Shown here: in pieces, positions 15,553 to 24,328 of the stretch
How positions within the stretch are numbered: the stretch's first letter is position 1
Layout: every line of letters begins with the position of its first letter
Assembly (NCBI GenBank): GCA_003162425.1
Contig: PMOK01000072.1
Span: 11,149 to 48,396 of the forward strand
Direction of reading: 5' to 3'
Length of the DNA: 37,248 nt
Origin: Bryobacterales bacterium
GTDB taxonomy: Bacteria > Acidobacteriota > Terriglobia > Bryobacterales > Bryobacteraceae
Translations under genes and position numbers: made by a program
Notes under the pieces: model-generated
What the model saw: the letters and a program-made list of their open reading frames with translations, nothing else
Told to the model about the DNA's origin: nothing
Database searches by the model: none

Positions 15553-16475
15553 CCGCCGAACCCATCATCCGCGCGAGTGGCCTGACGCGCCGCTTTGGCG
15601 ATCTTACGGCCGTGGACCACCTCAATGTGGAAGTGGCGCGAGGCGAGATTTTTGGGCTGGTGGGTCCGGACGGCGCCGGCAAAACCACTACGCTGCGGCT
15701 CTTGTGCGGGCTGATGGATCCCACCGAAGGCGAAGCCTGGGTAGCAGGCCACAGTGTCGCGCGCGAGGTGGAAGCCGTTAAGGATCAGATCGGCTACATG
15801 GCCCAGCGCTTCGGATTGTACGGCGATCTCACTGTCGACGAGAACATGAACTTCTATGCCGACCTGTTCGGCATCTCGAAAACGGAGCGCGCTCGCCTGC
15901 TGCCCGACCTGCTGCAAATGACGCGCATGCAGCCGTTCCGCTCGCGGCCGGCTGCAAATCTATCGGGAGGCATGAAGCAGAAGCTGGCTCTGATTTGCAC
16001 GCTGTTGCATCATCCGCAGGTTTTGTTCCTGGACGAACCAACCAACGGCGTCGACCCCGTTTCGCGGCGCGATTTCTGGGCCATTCTTTATCAATTGGTG
16101 CGCGACGGATTGACCGTTTTCGTGACCACTGCGTATTTGGATGAGGCCGAGCGGTGCAATCGCGTGGGACTGATGAATCAAGGACGCCTGATTCGCTGCG
16201 AATCGCCTCGGGATCTGAAACATGCTCTCGCCGAGATCTGCTACGAGGTCCAAACCCCGGATAACAGGGCGGCCCGGAAGTTTCTGCAATCGCAACCAGG
16301 CGTGCTGAGCGTGGAACCCGCGGGCGCCAAGTTGCATCTGTTCCTCGCTCCCGGCGTCTCGGCTGATCAATTGAAGAATGCAGTATCAGCGACTGATTTT
16401 CGGCCGATCGTGCCATCGCTGGAAGACGTATTTATCGGCCTGATAAGAAAATCGGAAGCCGCCAATGCAAATTAA
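15549..16475 (+). CDS. ABC transporter ATPase 1 (corresponds to the first half of YbhF)
   Basis: This 308-residue nucleotide-binding subunit starts with TTG overlapping the stop of the hlyD-like gene. It has Walker A GPDGAGKTT at 39-47, a Q-loop near 85, signature LSGGMKQ at 138-144 and Walker B VLFLDEPT. The position of the switch histidine reads TTAYLDEAE (A195), whereas the second ATPase has STHYMDEAE. The subunit is therefore probably a weak or non-hydrolysing partner, like degenerate sites in heterodimeric ABC pumps. In E. coli YbhF two such domains are fused in one protein; here they are separate genes with 195 bases and a REP-like element between them. The asymmetry is seen; the effect on activity is inference. 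Confidence 0.9.
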   Translation: MTAEPIIRASGLTRRFGDLTAVDHLNVEVARGEIFGLVGPDGAGKTTTLRLLCGLMDPTEGEAWVAGHSVAREVEAVKDQIGYMAQRFGLYGDLTVDENMNFYADLFGISKTERARLLPDLLQMTRMQPFRSRPAANLSGGMKQKLALICTLLHHPQVLFLDEPTNGVDPVSRRDFWAILYQLVRDGLTVFVTTAYLDEAERCNRVGLMNQGRLIRCESPRDLKHALAEICYEVQTPDNRAARKFLQSQPGVLSVEPAGAKLHLFLAPGVSADQLKNAVSATDFRPIVPSLEDVFIGLIRKSEAANAN

Positions 16476-16527
16476 TATGGCCTCCTGTCAATTGGGTCCA
16501 ACTGCTCCAGCTTCAACAGCTGCAGCA

Positions 16528-16633
16528 GTGGGGCGGACCCCCTGGTCCGCGGCCGACGCCCCCGTCGGCATCTTGCTTCATGGACGAACGGCGGGTCCTG
16601 GGGGACCCGCGCGGACCAGGGGGTCCGCCCCAC
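16528..16633. repeat. REP-like inverted pair, family 1, copy 2
   Basis: The 106-base copy lies between the two ATPase genes, in the same orientation as copy 1. Left hairpin GCGGACC-CCCT-GGTCCGC, inner hairpins GCCGACG-CCCC-CGTCGGC and GCGGGTCC-TGGG-GGACCCGC, right hairpin GCGGACC-AGGG-GGTCCGC. The outer 23 bases are perfect inverted repeats of each other. The rest of the 16476-16670 gap holds no gene. Confidence 0.88.
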
Positions 16634-16670
16634 AACCCTTGCGAACACCATGCGGTCATGCGTGCGCTAC

Positions 16671-17609
16671 ATGAATAACGCCGTCGAAACCCACGATCTG
16701 GTAAAACGCTTCGGCGACTTCATCGCCGTGGATCACGTCACTCTCCAGGTGGGCCGCGGCGAAATTTTCGGATTCCTCGGACCCAACGGCGCGGGCAAAT
16801 CTACCACCATCCGCATGCTGTGCGGGCTACTGCTGCCCACTTCAGGAAGCGCAACCGTGGGCGGCCTGGATGTGATGAGGGAATCGGAAGCCATCAAGCA
16901 ACACATCGGGTACATGTCCCAGAAGTTCTCGCTCTACGACGATCTAACGGTGGAAGAAAACATCGACTTCTTCAGCGGCATCTACGGCGTTCCGCGGGCG
17001 CGCCGGCCGGAACGCAAAGCCTACGTGCTCAAGATGGCGGGAATCGAAGAGCGGCGGTCGACTCTCACCCGGCTCCTTTCCGGAGGCTGGAAGCAGCGTC
17101 TCGCACTGGGCTGCGCTATCCTGCATGAGCCTCCCATCCTCTTTCTCGACGAGCCAACTTCAGGCGTCGACCCCATTGCTCGCCGCACATTTTGGGACTT
17201 GATCTACCAGCTTTCCGCCGCCGGCAACACCATCTTCGTCAGCACGCACTATATGGATGAAGCCGAATACTGCCATCGCCTGGCACTGATGTATCGTGGC
17301 AAGATAATCGCGCTCGGAACGCCGGGCGAGCTGAAGCAGTCGCTCCAGGGCCATTATCTGCTGCGGCTGGAAGTGTCCGACATCCTTAGTAGCATGAAGG
17401 CGCTGGAAAAGCTGGACGGAGTCTCCGACGTGGCAGTTTTTGGCGGAGGGTTGCATGTTACAGTCGCCGACGTCTCTCTCGCGATTCCGAAAATCCGCGC
17501 CGCGCTCCAGCAAGCCGGGATCACCATCACGGTTCTGGAGGCGATTGAACCGTCCATGGAAGACGTCTTCGTCGCCATGATCGAGCAGGAAGAGAGGAAA
17601 GCCGCATGA
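16671..17609 (+). CDS. ABC transporter ATPase 2 (corresponds to the second half of YbhF)
   Basis: The 312-residue nucleotide-binding subunit has Walker A GPNGAGKST at 38-46, signature LSGGWKQR at 136-143, Walker B ILFLDEPTSG and an intact switch histidine (STHYMDEAE, H193). It should be the catalytically competent site of the pump. The C-terminal 80 residues form the extra domain usual in ATPases of ABC-2 exporters, ending SMEDVFVAMIEQEE. ATG 16671 gives the usual family N-terminus; an in-frame ATG at 16650 is possible, and neither has a clear ribosome binding site, perhaps because of the REP-like element just upstream. The stop overlaps the next start (ATGA). Confidence 0.92.
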   Translation: MNNAVETHDLVKRFGDFIAVDHVTLQVGRGEIFGFLGPNGAGKSTTIRMLCGLLLPTSGSATVGGLDVMRESEAIKQHIGYMSQKFSLYDDLTVEENIDFFSGIYGVPRARRPERKAYVLKMAGIEERRSTLTRLLSGGWKQRLALGCAILHEPPILFLDEPTSGVDPIARRTFWDLIYQLSAAGNTIFVSTHYMDEAEYCHRLALMYRGKIIALGTPGELKQSLQGHYLLRLEVSDILSSMKALEKLDGVSDVAVFGGGLHVTVADVSLAIPKIRAALQQAGITITVLEAIEPSMEDVFVAMIEQEERKAA

Positions 17610-18739
17610 GCCTGCGCAGGTTGAAGACCGTAACGAGGAAGGAGCTGCTGCACATCGTGCGCGATGTCCGCAGCCTAACACTCGCGCTGGCGCTGCCGCT
17701 GGTAATGTTGTTGTTGTTTGGCTACGCTCTCACTCTGGACGTAGATCGGATACCCACCTACATCTACGACCTGGACCGCACTCCTGAAAGTCGCGAGCTG
17801 ATCGATCAATTTCGTGGATCCACTTATTTTCAGATTCGCGGCGCTGTGAACAGCTACAAGCCCGCCGACCTGGCCATCGATAAGAGCGCCATCCTGCTCA
17901 ACTTAGTGGTGCCTCGAGACTATGCCCGCCACTTGCTGGCTGGCCAGGAAGCCGACGTCCAACTGCTGGTGGATGGCAGCGACTCGAATACCGCGTCCAT
18001 CGCGCTCGGCTACGCGCAGGCCGTGATCCAGGCTTATGCTGCGCAATTGCGTTCGGACGCACAAGTCCGCAAAGGCGGCCAGCCGCTGCGTGTGCCGGTG
18101 GATCCGCGCATCCGTGTCTGGTACAACAGCGATCTCAAATCCAAAAACTTTATCGTCCCTGGACTGATTGCCGTCACCATGATGATCATCGCGTCCATGC
18201 TCAGCTCGCTCACCATCGCGCGCGAGTGGGAAAACGGCACCATGGAGCAACTGTTGTCCACTCCCGTGCGGCCGACTGAGCTGGTGCTGGGGAAGCTGCT
18301 TGCCTACTTCGCTCTGGGGATCACGGACATGCTGATCTGCATCATCGTGGGCGTTTTCATTTTCCAGGTACCCTTTCGTGGCAGCGTCTGGTTCCTGTTC
18401 TTCAGCAGTTGCCTTTTTTTGTTCGGAGCCCTGAGCTGGGGCATCTTCATCTCCGCCTCAGCGCGCACGCAAATGCTGGCCTTTCAATTGGGGATGCTCA
18501 GCTCATTCCTGCCGGGCTACTTGCTCTCCGGATTTATTTGGTCCATACAGAACATGCCGAAAGTGATCCAGGCGATCAGCGTAATTGTGCCCGCCCGCTA
18601 TTTCGTCACCATTCTGAATGGCGTGTTCTTGAAGGGCGTCGGAATCCGAGTGCTATGGGGCGAGGTGAGCATGCTGATCGTGTATGCCGCGCTCGTATTT
18701 CTGGCTGCGTCGCGAAAGATGCGGCAAAAGGTGGCGTGA
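17606..18739 (+). CDS. ABC-2 type permease 1 (YbhS/YbhR-like)
   Basis: This 377-residue membrane protein starts by 4-base overlap with the second ATPase gene. It has one transmembrane segment near the N-terminus (LTLALALPLVMLLLFGYAL), a large periplasmic domain of about 130 residues that begins DLDRTPESRELIDQF and includes VDGSDSNTASI, then five C-terminal transmembrane segments. Motifs FIVPGLIAVTMMI, REWENGTMEQLLSTPVRPTE and FLPGYLLSGFIW are those of ABC-2 (DrrB/YbhR-type) drug exporter permeases. Together with the second permease it forms the membrane part of the pump. Confidence 0.9.
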   Translation: MSLRRLKTVTRKELLHIVRDVRSLTLALALPLVMLLLFGYALTLDVDRIPTYIYDLDRTPESRELIDQFRGSTYFQIRGAVNSYKPADLAIDKSAILLNLVVPRDYARHLLAGQEADVQLLVDGSDSNTASIALGYAQAVIQAYAAQLRSDAQVRKGGQPLRVPVDPRIRVWYNSDLKSKNFIVPGLIAVTMMIIASMLSSLTIAREWENGTMEQLLSTPVRPTELVLGKLLAYFALGITDMLICIIVGVFIFQVPFRGSVWFLFFSSCLFLFGALSWGIFISASARTQMLAFQLGMLSSFLPGYLLSGFIWSIQNMPKVIQAISVIVPARYFVTILNGVFLKGVGIRVLWGEVSMLIVYAALVFLAASRKMRQKVA

Positions 18740-18743
18740 ATCA

Positions 18744-19895
18744 ATGAAAGAACGGCTGATAGAAATCATTCGCAAGGAATTTCGGCAGGCTTTTCGCGAG
18801 CCTCGCATGCGGACCATGCTGTTCCTGCCTCCCATCATTCAGTTGCTGGTCTTCGGCTACGCGGTGAATCTGGACGTCGAGCACGCCAACATGGCTTGGA
18901 TGGATCAGGACCACACTCCCGAGAGCCGGGAATTGCTGGCGGCTTTCCAAGGTTCCGGCCGGTTCGGCATTCTGGCCACGCCCGCGAACGATCGCGAAGT
19001 GCAAATGCTGCTCGATTCGAACAAAGTGGATATGGTGGTGCGCGTCCTGCCGGGATTCCAGCGGGATATTGAGCGCGGCCGGTCCACGGCCGTTCAGATT
19101 CTGATCAATGGAACCAACTCCAACACGGCTTCCATTGTTTCCAGTTATGCCTCATCGATTGTCGCCAATTTCGCCGGCGAGGCAATGGATACGCAAAGCC
19201 GGAATCGCCTGGCGGCTCGAATGGCGCCGGGTCCCGTGCACGCCGGCGTCCCCCGGTTGAACCTCCAGAGCCGAGCGTGGTTCAATCCCGACTTGCTCAG
19301 CCGCAATTATTTCGTCCCGGGCATCGTGGTGAACATCATCATGCAGATCACTTTGATGCTGACCGCCATGGCGATCGTGCGCGAAAAAGAGATCGGAACC
19401 ATGGAGCAGTTGATGGTGACACCCATCCGTCCCATCGAGCTGATGCTCGGAAAAACATTGCCATTCGCGCTGGTCGGCCTGGTAGATACATTTTTAGTGA
19501 TTATGGTCGCGCTGTTTTTCTTCCATGTACCGTTCCGCGGAAGCCCGCTGCTGTTATTCGCTTGCGCCATTCTGTTTTTGATGACCACCCTGGGCGCGGG
19601 CATGTTCATCTCCACCATTTCGCGCACCCAGCAGCAGGCCATGATGACAACATTCTTGTTTTTCCAACCGTTCTTCCTGCTGAGCGGCTTTGCCTTTCCG
19701 ATCCGTAACATGCCGCAATCCATCCAATACCTGACGTTGCTCGATCCGCTGCGCTACTTCATCGAAATCGTGCGCGGCCTGTTCCTGAAAGGCACCGGCG
19801 TGTCGGTGCTGTGGCCGCAAATGTTAGCGCTAGCGGTTTTTGGCGTGGTGATCTTGTCGTTGAGCGCAATGCGTTTCCGGAAGCGCTTAGACTAA
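18744..19895 (+). CDS. ABC-2 type permease 2 (YbhR/YbhS-like)
   Basis: Starting at ATG 18744, with AGGTGG upstream in the end of the previous gene, the protein has 383 residues. Its layout matches permease 1: an N-terminal helix (MLFLPPIIQLLVFGYAVNLDV), a periplasmic domain beginning DQDHTPESRELLAAF with INGTNSNTASI, and five C-terminal helices with YFVPGIVVNIIMQ, REKEIGTMEQLMVTPIRPIE and FLLSGFAFPIRNMP. The shared TPESREL and NTASI blocks show the two permeases arose by duplication. The frame extends upstream within permease 1 to 18684, but that start has no support. It closes the efflux operon. Confidence 0.9.
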   Translation: MKERLIEIIRKEFRQAFREPRMRTMLFLPPIIQLLVFGYAVNLDVEHANMAWMDQDHTPESRELLAAFQGSGRFGILATPANDREVQMLLDSNKVDMVVRVLPGFQRDIERGRSTAVQILINGTNSNTASIVSSYASSIVANFAGEAMDTQSRNRLAARMAPGPVHAGVPRLNLQSRAWFNPDLLSRNYFVPGIVVNIIMQITLMLTAMAIVREKEIGTMEQLMVTPIRPIELMLGKTLPFALVGLVDTFLVIMVALFFFHVPFRGSPLLLFACAILFLMTTLGAGMFISTISRTQQQAMMTTFLFFQPFFLLSGFAFPIRNMPQSIQYLTLLDPLRYFIEIVRGLFLKGTGVSVLWPQMLALAVFGVVILSLSAMRFRKRLD

Positions 19896-19909
19896 GCTGG
19901 GATCAGGCT

Positions 19910-20152
19910 ATGAAAGCGAAGAACGTTCGGACCAGTATCGTTCTGCCGCGTGATCTGCACCGCAGGTTGCGCGAGGAAGCCGCGCGCAGAGGTTGCTCGA
20001 TGCGGCACCTGATCGTGAGCGCGATTGAGCAGGCTATCCCACCAAGGCCCCCGAAAAGAGGACGATTGAATCTGGAACATGGCCTGATCCGCCGTACCGG
20101 GAAGCCGTTTTCTCTAACCAACGAGGAAATCTATGAGCTTGGTTTCCCCTGA
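19910..20152 (+). CDS. Ribbon-helix-helix type antitoxin, upstream copy (toxin lost)
   Basis: This 80-residue protein begins VRTSIVLPRDLHRRLREEAARRG, a short strand followed by two helices as in ribbon-helix-helix VapB-like antitoxins, with a C-terminal tail that ends EEIYELGFP. It is about 60 percent identical by eye over the first 45 residues to the next small gene, and the two tails end with the same residues. It starts 14 bases after the efflux operon. The toxin frame that should follow, overlapping its end, stops after 19 codons, so this copy appears to be an orphan antitoxin. It might still cross-regulate the downstream pair. Confidence 0.7.
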   Translation: MKAKNVRTSIVLPRDLHRRLREEAARRGCSMRHLIVSAIEQAIPPRPPKRGRLNLEHGLIRRTGKPFSLTNEEIYELGFP

Positions 20153-20192
20153 TCGACACTTTGACTTATTTAAGTCGCCCCGGTCAGAATAG
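20133..20192 (+). pseudogene. Stub of a VapC-like PIN toxin
   Basis: The frame from ATG 20133 overlaps the end of the antitoxin by 20 bases, exactly as the intact toxin does 293 bases further on. It begins MSLVSPD, against MSLAFPD in the intact toxin, but then diverges and stops at 20192 after 19 residues. It looks like the remnant of a duplicated toxin gene. Confidence 0.5.
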
Positions 20193-20199
20193 AAGGTAG

Positions 20200-20445
20200 A
20201 TGAAGCCCAACAGCGTTCGGACCAGCATCGACATTCCGCGTAACCTACACCGCAAGCTCCGTGAAGAAGCCGCGAAAAGAGGCTGTTCGGCACGCTCGTT
20301 GATCCTCGCGGCCATCGAGCAATCCGTCGCTGCTCCCGCACCGCGGAAAGGCCGGTTGAAGCTCGACCGTCCGCTGCTAGACGACGGCACGAGGAAAATG
20401 AGTTCCATCACTAGCGAAGAGATCTATGAGCTTGGCTTTCCCTGA
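20200..20445 (+). CDS. Ribbon-helix-helix type antitoxin, VapB-like
   Basis: The 81-residue protein begins VRTSIDIPRNLHRKLREEAAKRG, with the ribbon-helix-helix pattern, followed by a polar tail ending [10 protein letters not shown] that probably wraps around the toxin. GAAGGTAG precedes ATG 20200. Its last 20 bases overlap the start of the PIN toxin, the usual order and coupling of vapBC operons. It would neutralise the toxin and repress its own operon. It is a tandem duplicate of the gene at 19910. The assignment rests on fold pattern and context. Confidence 0.75.
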   Translation: MKPNSVRTSIDIPRNLHRKLREEAAKRGCSARSLILAAIEQSVAAPAPRKGRLKLDRPLLDDGTRKMSSITSEEIYELGFP

Positions 20446-20845
20446 TGTGAACGTTTGGGTGGTGCTCGCCATCAAACACGTCCACCAGAAGCTCGCATTA
20501 GATTGGTGGCAGCGGGAACTGGGAGCAATCGGTTTTTGCCGGTTTACCCAGATGGGCCTCCTTCGATTGCTTACGACATCTGCAGTTATGGACGGTAAAC
20601 CACTAACGATGAAGCAGGCCTGGAGTGCCTATGATGTTTTCGCAGGCGACGAGCGGGTGGAATTCATCTCGGAACCGCAGGCTGTAGAAAAAGCTTTTCG
20701 GGGACTCTCATCGAGTGCTCACGCCTCACCCAAACTCTGGGCTGACGCCTATCTCACTGCCTTTGCCGGCGAGTTCGGTGCCAGACTCGTGACGTTCGAC
20801 CGGTCGCTCGCGCGTCGCAGCAGCAATTCCCTGTTACTTCAATAA
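20426..20845 (+). CDS. PIN domain ribonuclease toxin, VapC-like
   Basis: This 139-residue protein has the PIN pattern: D7 in [21 protein letters not shown] at 41-50, [14 protein letters not shown] with D107, and LVTFDRS with D125. In the second block the usual acidic residue is replaced by glycine, as in the TQxGxLRL subgroup of VapC toxins. Such enzymes cleave RNA, often tRNA, using Mg2+ held by the acidic residues. It overlaps its antitoxin gene by 20 bases. It follows a chromosomal efflux operon with no sign of a mobile element carrying it. Confidence 0.82.
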   Translation: MSLAFPDVNVWVVLAIKHVHQKLALDWWQRELGAIGFCRFTQMGLLRLLTTSAVMDGKPLTMKQAWSAYDVFAGDERVEFISEPQAVEKAFRGLSSSAHASPKLWADAYLTAFAGEFGARLVTFDRSLARRSSNSLLLQ

Positions 20846-20918
20846 TCTCCCCAGCCTCCCGTCATTCGTTGTAGCCTATGAATTGGCGCTCCGCCAGCGC
20901 CACACCAGGAGATCGAAG

Positions 20919-21374
20919 ATGATTCAACTCAAAGTGAATGGGGCCGGCCGCCAGTTCGACGGCGATCCCGACATGCCATTGCTGTGGTACTTGCGCGACG
21001 TCCTCGACATGACCGGCACGAAATATGGTTGCGGCATGGGACTCTGCGGCGCTTGTACCGTTCATCTCGACGGCGCGGCCGCCCGAAGTTGCTCCACGTC
21101 GATGAAGGATGCGGCCGGTAAGAGCGTCACCACCATCGAAGGATTGGCCGCACATGGCGATCATCCGGTGCAGCAAGCCTGGAAGAGCAACAACGTTCCG
21201 CAGTGCGGTTACTGCCAGAGCGGACAGATCATGCAGGCTGTCGCGTTGCTGAAAGAGAAACCGAAGCCGACGGATCACGATATCGACGAGATTATGCAGG
21301 GCAACATCTGCCGCTGTGGCACGTATCAGCGCATCCGTCAGGCCATCAAGCAGGCCGCGGGGGTGAAAGCATGA
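20919..21374 (+). CDS. 2Fe-2S subunit of a molybdenum hydroxylase (IorA-like)
   Basis: From ATG 20919, preceded by AGGAG, the 151-residue protein has the two-domain fold of the small subunit of xanthine oxidase family enzymes. The plant-type ferredoxin cluster is held by C38, C43, C46 and C58 ([17 protein letters not shown]). The second cluster is held by C96, C99, C131 and C133 ([23 protein letters not shown]). It passes electrons from the molybdenum site to an outside acceptor. The stop overlaps the start of the large subunit (ATGA). The length and the lack of an FAD subunit gene fit the isoquinoline 1-oxidoreductase type. Confidence 0.92.
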   Translation: MIQLKVNGAGRQFDGDPDMPLLWYLRDVLDMTGTKYGCGMGLCGACTVHLDGAAARSCSTSMKDAAGKSVTTIEGLAAHGDHPVQQAWKSNNVPQCGYCQSGQIMQAVALLKEKPKPTDHDIDEIMQGNICRCGTYQRIRQAIKQAAGVKA

Positions 21375-23617
21375 ACACCATTAATATCGTCAGCCGCCGC
21401 GGATTCCTGGAGCGTTTTGTATCGGCCGGTGCGCTCATCATCGGCGTGCCTGTCCTGCAGCAGGTCTCGGGCGCAGCCGAAGTGGATGACGCGCCATTCC
21501 ATCCCAGCGTCTACTTGGGGCTAGAACCCGACGGAACAGTGGTTATCATCGCACACCGATCCGAAATGGGAACCGGCATCCGCAGCGTGCTTCCCATGAT
21601 TGCAGCCGACGAGCTGGATGCGGATTGGAAACGTTGCAAGGTTGAGCAGGCCATAGGCGATCCGAAGTACGGCGATCAAAATACCGACGGCTCCTGCTCT
21701 ATTACCAATTTCCACACGGCGTTCCGCGAAGCAGGCGCAACCGCGCGCATGATGCTGGAAAATTCCGCGGCCCTCAAATGGAGTGTTCCGGCGTCCGAAT
21801 GCCACGTAAAGTTTCACGAAGTGCTGCACGCGCCGTCTGGCCGCAAAGCCGGATTCGGAGAACTGGTGGCGCTCGGGATCAAACAGCTTCCTCCCAAGAA
21901 GGAAGAGCTTAAGTTCAAATCGCCTTCCGAGTATCGCTACATCGGCAAGGACATGCCGATCATCGATCTCGAAGACCTGTGCACCGGCCGCGGGAAGTTC
22001 GGGATCGACGCCAAAATGCCCGGCATGGTCTACGCTTCCATTGAGCGTCCTCCGGTGTTCGGCGGAAAGCTGGTGTCCGTTGACGACGCCGAAGCCCGCA
22101 AAATGCGCGGTGTCCAGCAGACGGTGACGCTGGATGGTCTGAAGCTGCCCTACGGTTTCCAGCCGCTAGGTGGTGTTGCGGTGATCGCCGATAATACCTG
22201 GACCGCGATGCAGGCCCGCAAGAAGCTGAAGATCGAATGGGATCTCGGTCCCAACGCAGCCTACGAATCGGAAGCCTACAAAAAGCAACTGCTGGATACC
22301 GCCCGCAAGCCCGGCAAAGTGGTGCGCAATGCGGGCGACGTGGATGCTGAGTTCGCGCGCGCTTCCAAAGTTCACGAAGCGGCGTACTACGTACCGCTGC
22401 TCGCCCACGCACCCATGGAACCGCCCGCCGCGGTAGCCGAATTCAAGGATGGCAAAGTGTTGGCTTACGCCGCGGTGCAAGATCCGCAGGCCGCACAGGA
22501 CATCATATCGAAAACACTTGGAATAGACAAAAAAGATGTCACCTGCCATGTCACGCTTCTGGGCGGAGGTTTCGGACGAAAATCGAAACCGGATTACGTG
22601 GCCGAAGCCGCGCTTCTTTCGAAGAAAATCGGTAAGCCCGTCAAAGTGACTTGGAGCCGCGAAGACGATCTGCACTTCGATTACTATCACAGCGTCGCCG
22701 GCATGTACATGAAGGCTACTACCGACGCCAAAGGACGTCCCACCGCGTGGCTGCAGCGCAGCGTTTTTCCAAGCATCGGAAACATGTTTGCCCCGAACGC
22801 GGATTATGCGGCTGGGTTCGAAATGGAAATGGGTTGGATCAATGTGCCCTACGACATTGCCAATCAGCGCGCCGAGAACGGCCCTGTCAAGAATCACGTG
22901 CGCATCGGCTGGCTGCGTTCGGTCTCAAACATCTACCATGCCTTCGCGGTCCAATCCTTTACCGATGAACTGGCTGCCGCAGCTAATCGCGACCGTGTCG
23001 AATATATGCTCGACTTGCTGGGCGAACCCCGCAAGATGAATATGAAAGAGGACGGCCCGCACCTGGCGAAGGCTGGCGACAAAATGGATCAGTTTCCGCT
23101 CGACACTGCGCGCTGGCGCCGTGTGATCGAAGTCGCGGCCGAGCGGTCCGGGTGGGCCAACAAGAAGTCTTCGCCGGGCCACGGTTTCGGTATCGCCTCA
23201 CATTGGTCCTTCAATACTTATGTCGCCGCGGTAGTGGAAGTAGAAGTGGACCAGCGCGGCCAGCTTCACATCCATCGCGTGGATATTGCCGCAGACCCCG
23301 GACAGATCATAAATCCGGATCGCGTCAACGCGCAATTCGAAGGCGCGGCCGTGTTCGGAACCAGCCTCACTCTCATGGGCGAAATCACTGCCATGGATGG
23401 CAAGATTCAGCAATCGAACTTCCACAACTACCCGGTGGCGCGTATGTCGGAGGCGCCGCTCAAGACTCATGTCCACATCGTCGCGAGCAATGAAGCCCCG
23501 GCGGGAGTTGGAGAGCCGGGCGTTCCGGTGATGGCGCCGGCCATATGCAACGCCATATTCGCTGCCACGGGCAAGCGGATTCGAGAGCTGCCCGTGAAGA
23601 AGACCAAGCTGGCGTAA
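21371..23617 (+). CDS. Molybdopterin-binding large subunit of an IorB-like oxidoreductase, Tat-exported
   Basis: Starting at ATG 21371, this 748-residue protein begins with a twin-arginine type signal (SRRGFLERF, then a hydrophobic run ending near GAAEVDD). It continues with xanthine dehydrogenase/aldehyde oxidase family blocks: [56 protein letters not shown], and the catalytic-end motif [23 protein letters not shown], where the glutamate in GEPG is the expected catalytic base. IorB-type enzymes hydroxylate N-heterocycles or oxidise aldehydes in the periplasm and pass electrons through the 2Fe-2S subunit to cytochromes. The substrate cannot be told. No MoCo maturation gene lies nearby. Confidence 0.9.
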   Translation: MNTINIVSRRGFLERFVSAGALIIGVPVLQQVSGAAEVDDAPFHPSVYLGLEPDGTVVIIAHRSEMGTGIRSVLPMIAADELDADWKRCKVEQAIGDPKYGDQNTDGSCSITNFHTAFREAGATARMMLENSAALKWSVPASECHVKFHEVLHAPSGRKAGFGELVALGIKQLPPKKEELKFKSPSEYRYIGKDMPIIDLEDLCTGRGKFGIDAKMPGMVYASIERPPVFGGKLVSVDDAEARKMRGVQQTVTLDGLKLPYGFQPLGGVAVIADNTWTAMQARKKLKIEWDLGPNAAYESEAYKKQLLDTARKPGKVVRNAGDVDAEFARASKVHEAAYYVPLLAHAPMEPPAAVAEFKDGKVLAYAAVQDPQAAQDIISKTLGIDKKDVTCHVTLLGGGFGRKSKPDYVAEAALLSKKIGKPVKVTWSREDDLHFDYYHSVAGMYMKATTDAKGRPTAWLQRSVFPSIGNMFAPNADYAAGFEMEMGWINVPYDIANQRAENGPVKNHVRIGWLRSVSNIYHAFAVQSFTDELAAAANRDRVEYMLDLLGEPRKMNMKEDGPHLAKAGDKMDQFPLDTARWRRVIEVAAERSGWANKKSSPGHGFGIASHWSFNTYVAAVVEVEVDQRGQLHIHRVDIAADPGQIINPDRVNAQFEGAAVFGTSLTLMGEITAMDGKIQQSNFHNYPVARMSEAPLKTHVHIVASNEAPAGVGEPGVPVMAPAICNAIFAATGKRIRELPVKKTKLA

Positions 23618-23626
23618 CCAGCCGCT

Positions 23627-24073
23627 CTACGGTTCCCTAACGTCGAGCCCGGCGGGCGCGATCGGCAGAAAATGTTTTGTATTCCAGGTGAGCAGCAGTG
23701 TTGCTCCAGCCTCGGCGACGCACTGCGCGATGGCTGCGTCATACACCCGGCCTCCACCGAGCCCAAGCCGGGATAGCATGTCAATCGCACTCCAGGCTGC
23801 TTCCGGTCCGAGTCCCGGTATGATGGCCGTTCGCGAGAACGTTTGTTCCAGCGCCAGCTTCGCAGTCTCGGGCATTGACCGGTAGGGAGCCGGAAGCCGC
23901 GTAAGAACTGAGAAGCATTCCAGGATCGCATGCACTGGAATCACCGGTTGCGCACCCTTCGCCAGCCATTGCTCGTAAGAAACGAGGGTCCTTCGATGTT
24001 GAACATGCCAGTCAGCAAGCAAGGCGATCAGGCAGCTCGAATCCAGACCGAATCGCGAGCGCCGGGCAGGCAT
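23627..24073 (-). CDS. PIN domain ribonuclease toxin, VapC-like
   Basis: The 148-residue protein shows D11 in FGLDSSCLIALL, E52 in HAILECFSVLTRL, D112 in GGRVYDAAIAQC and TWNTKHF with N131, the four blocks of the PIN nuclease fold. It starts 3 bases after the stop of the AbrB-type antitoxin gene. It is convergent with the molybdenum oxidoreductase operon, 9 bases away. All main acidic positions are present, so it is probably active. It belongs to a different PIN subgroup from the toxin at 20426. Confidence 0.85.
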   Translation of the reverse strand: MPARRSRFGLDSSCLIALLADWHVQHRRTLVSYEQWLAKGAQPVIPVHAILECFSVLTRLPAPYRSMPETAKLALEQTFSRTAIIPGLGPEAAWSAIDMLSRLGLGGGRVYDAAIAQCVAEAGATLLLTWNTKHFLPIAPAGLDVREP

Positions 24074-24076
24074 CGC

Positions 24077-24328
24077 TCAGATTTCGCGATCTCTCGCCTT
24101 GCGAATCCAGTCGTTGGTTTCGTCCACCGACATCTTAGGCGCGCCCGGAATGCTGACCACAAGAACGGAACCTTTTGGAACCAGGCGGGCCTTCAGCGAT
24201 TTGCGTTCAATTTCGATTTTTCCGTCCCGGTAATCGATTCGCAGACCCGTGCCAGGCTTGAGCCCAGCGGCCTCCCGAATCGCCTTGGGAATCACCACAC
24301 GGCCGGCACCATCAATGGTAGTTTCCAT
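24077..24328 (-). CDS. AbrB/MazE-type antitoxin (VapB-like)
   Basis: The 83-residue protein starts METTIDGAGRVVIPKAIREAAGLKPG, the swapped-hairpin AbrB DNA-binding domain (residues 1-45), followed by a tail (VPKGSVLVV, DETNDWIRKARDREI) that should bind the PIN toxin encoded directly downstream. Antitoxins of this kind repress their own promoter. A perfect inverted repeat lies 9 bases before the start codon, inside the end of the upstream hydrolase gene. The start is fixed by the family N-terminus. Confidence 0.87.
   Translation of the reverse strand: METTIDGAGRVVIPKAIREAAGLKPGTGLRIDYRDGKIEIERKSLKARLVPKGSVLVVSIPGAPKMSVDETNDWIRKARDREI

Noticed and set aside
16465-16674. A 69-codon frame between the two ATPase genes
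   Set aside because: It is read through the repeat element, has no ribosome binding site and no family pattern.
20919-23617. Aerobic CO dehydrogenase (CoxSL)
   Set aside because: There is no CoxM FAD subunit, the large subunit has a Tat-type signal and IorB-like length, and the CoxL active-site motif is not seen.
19910-24328. Genomic island or prophage marked by toxin-antitoxin pairs
   Set aside because: No integrase, attachment repeats, tRNA target or phage gene is present, and base composition does not change visibly.
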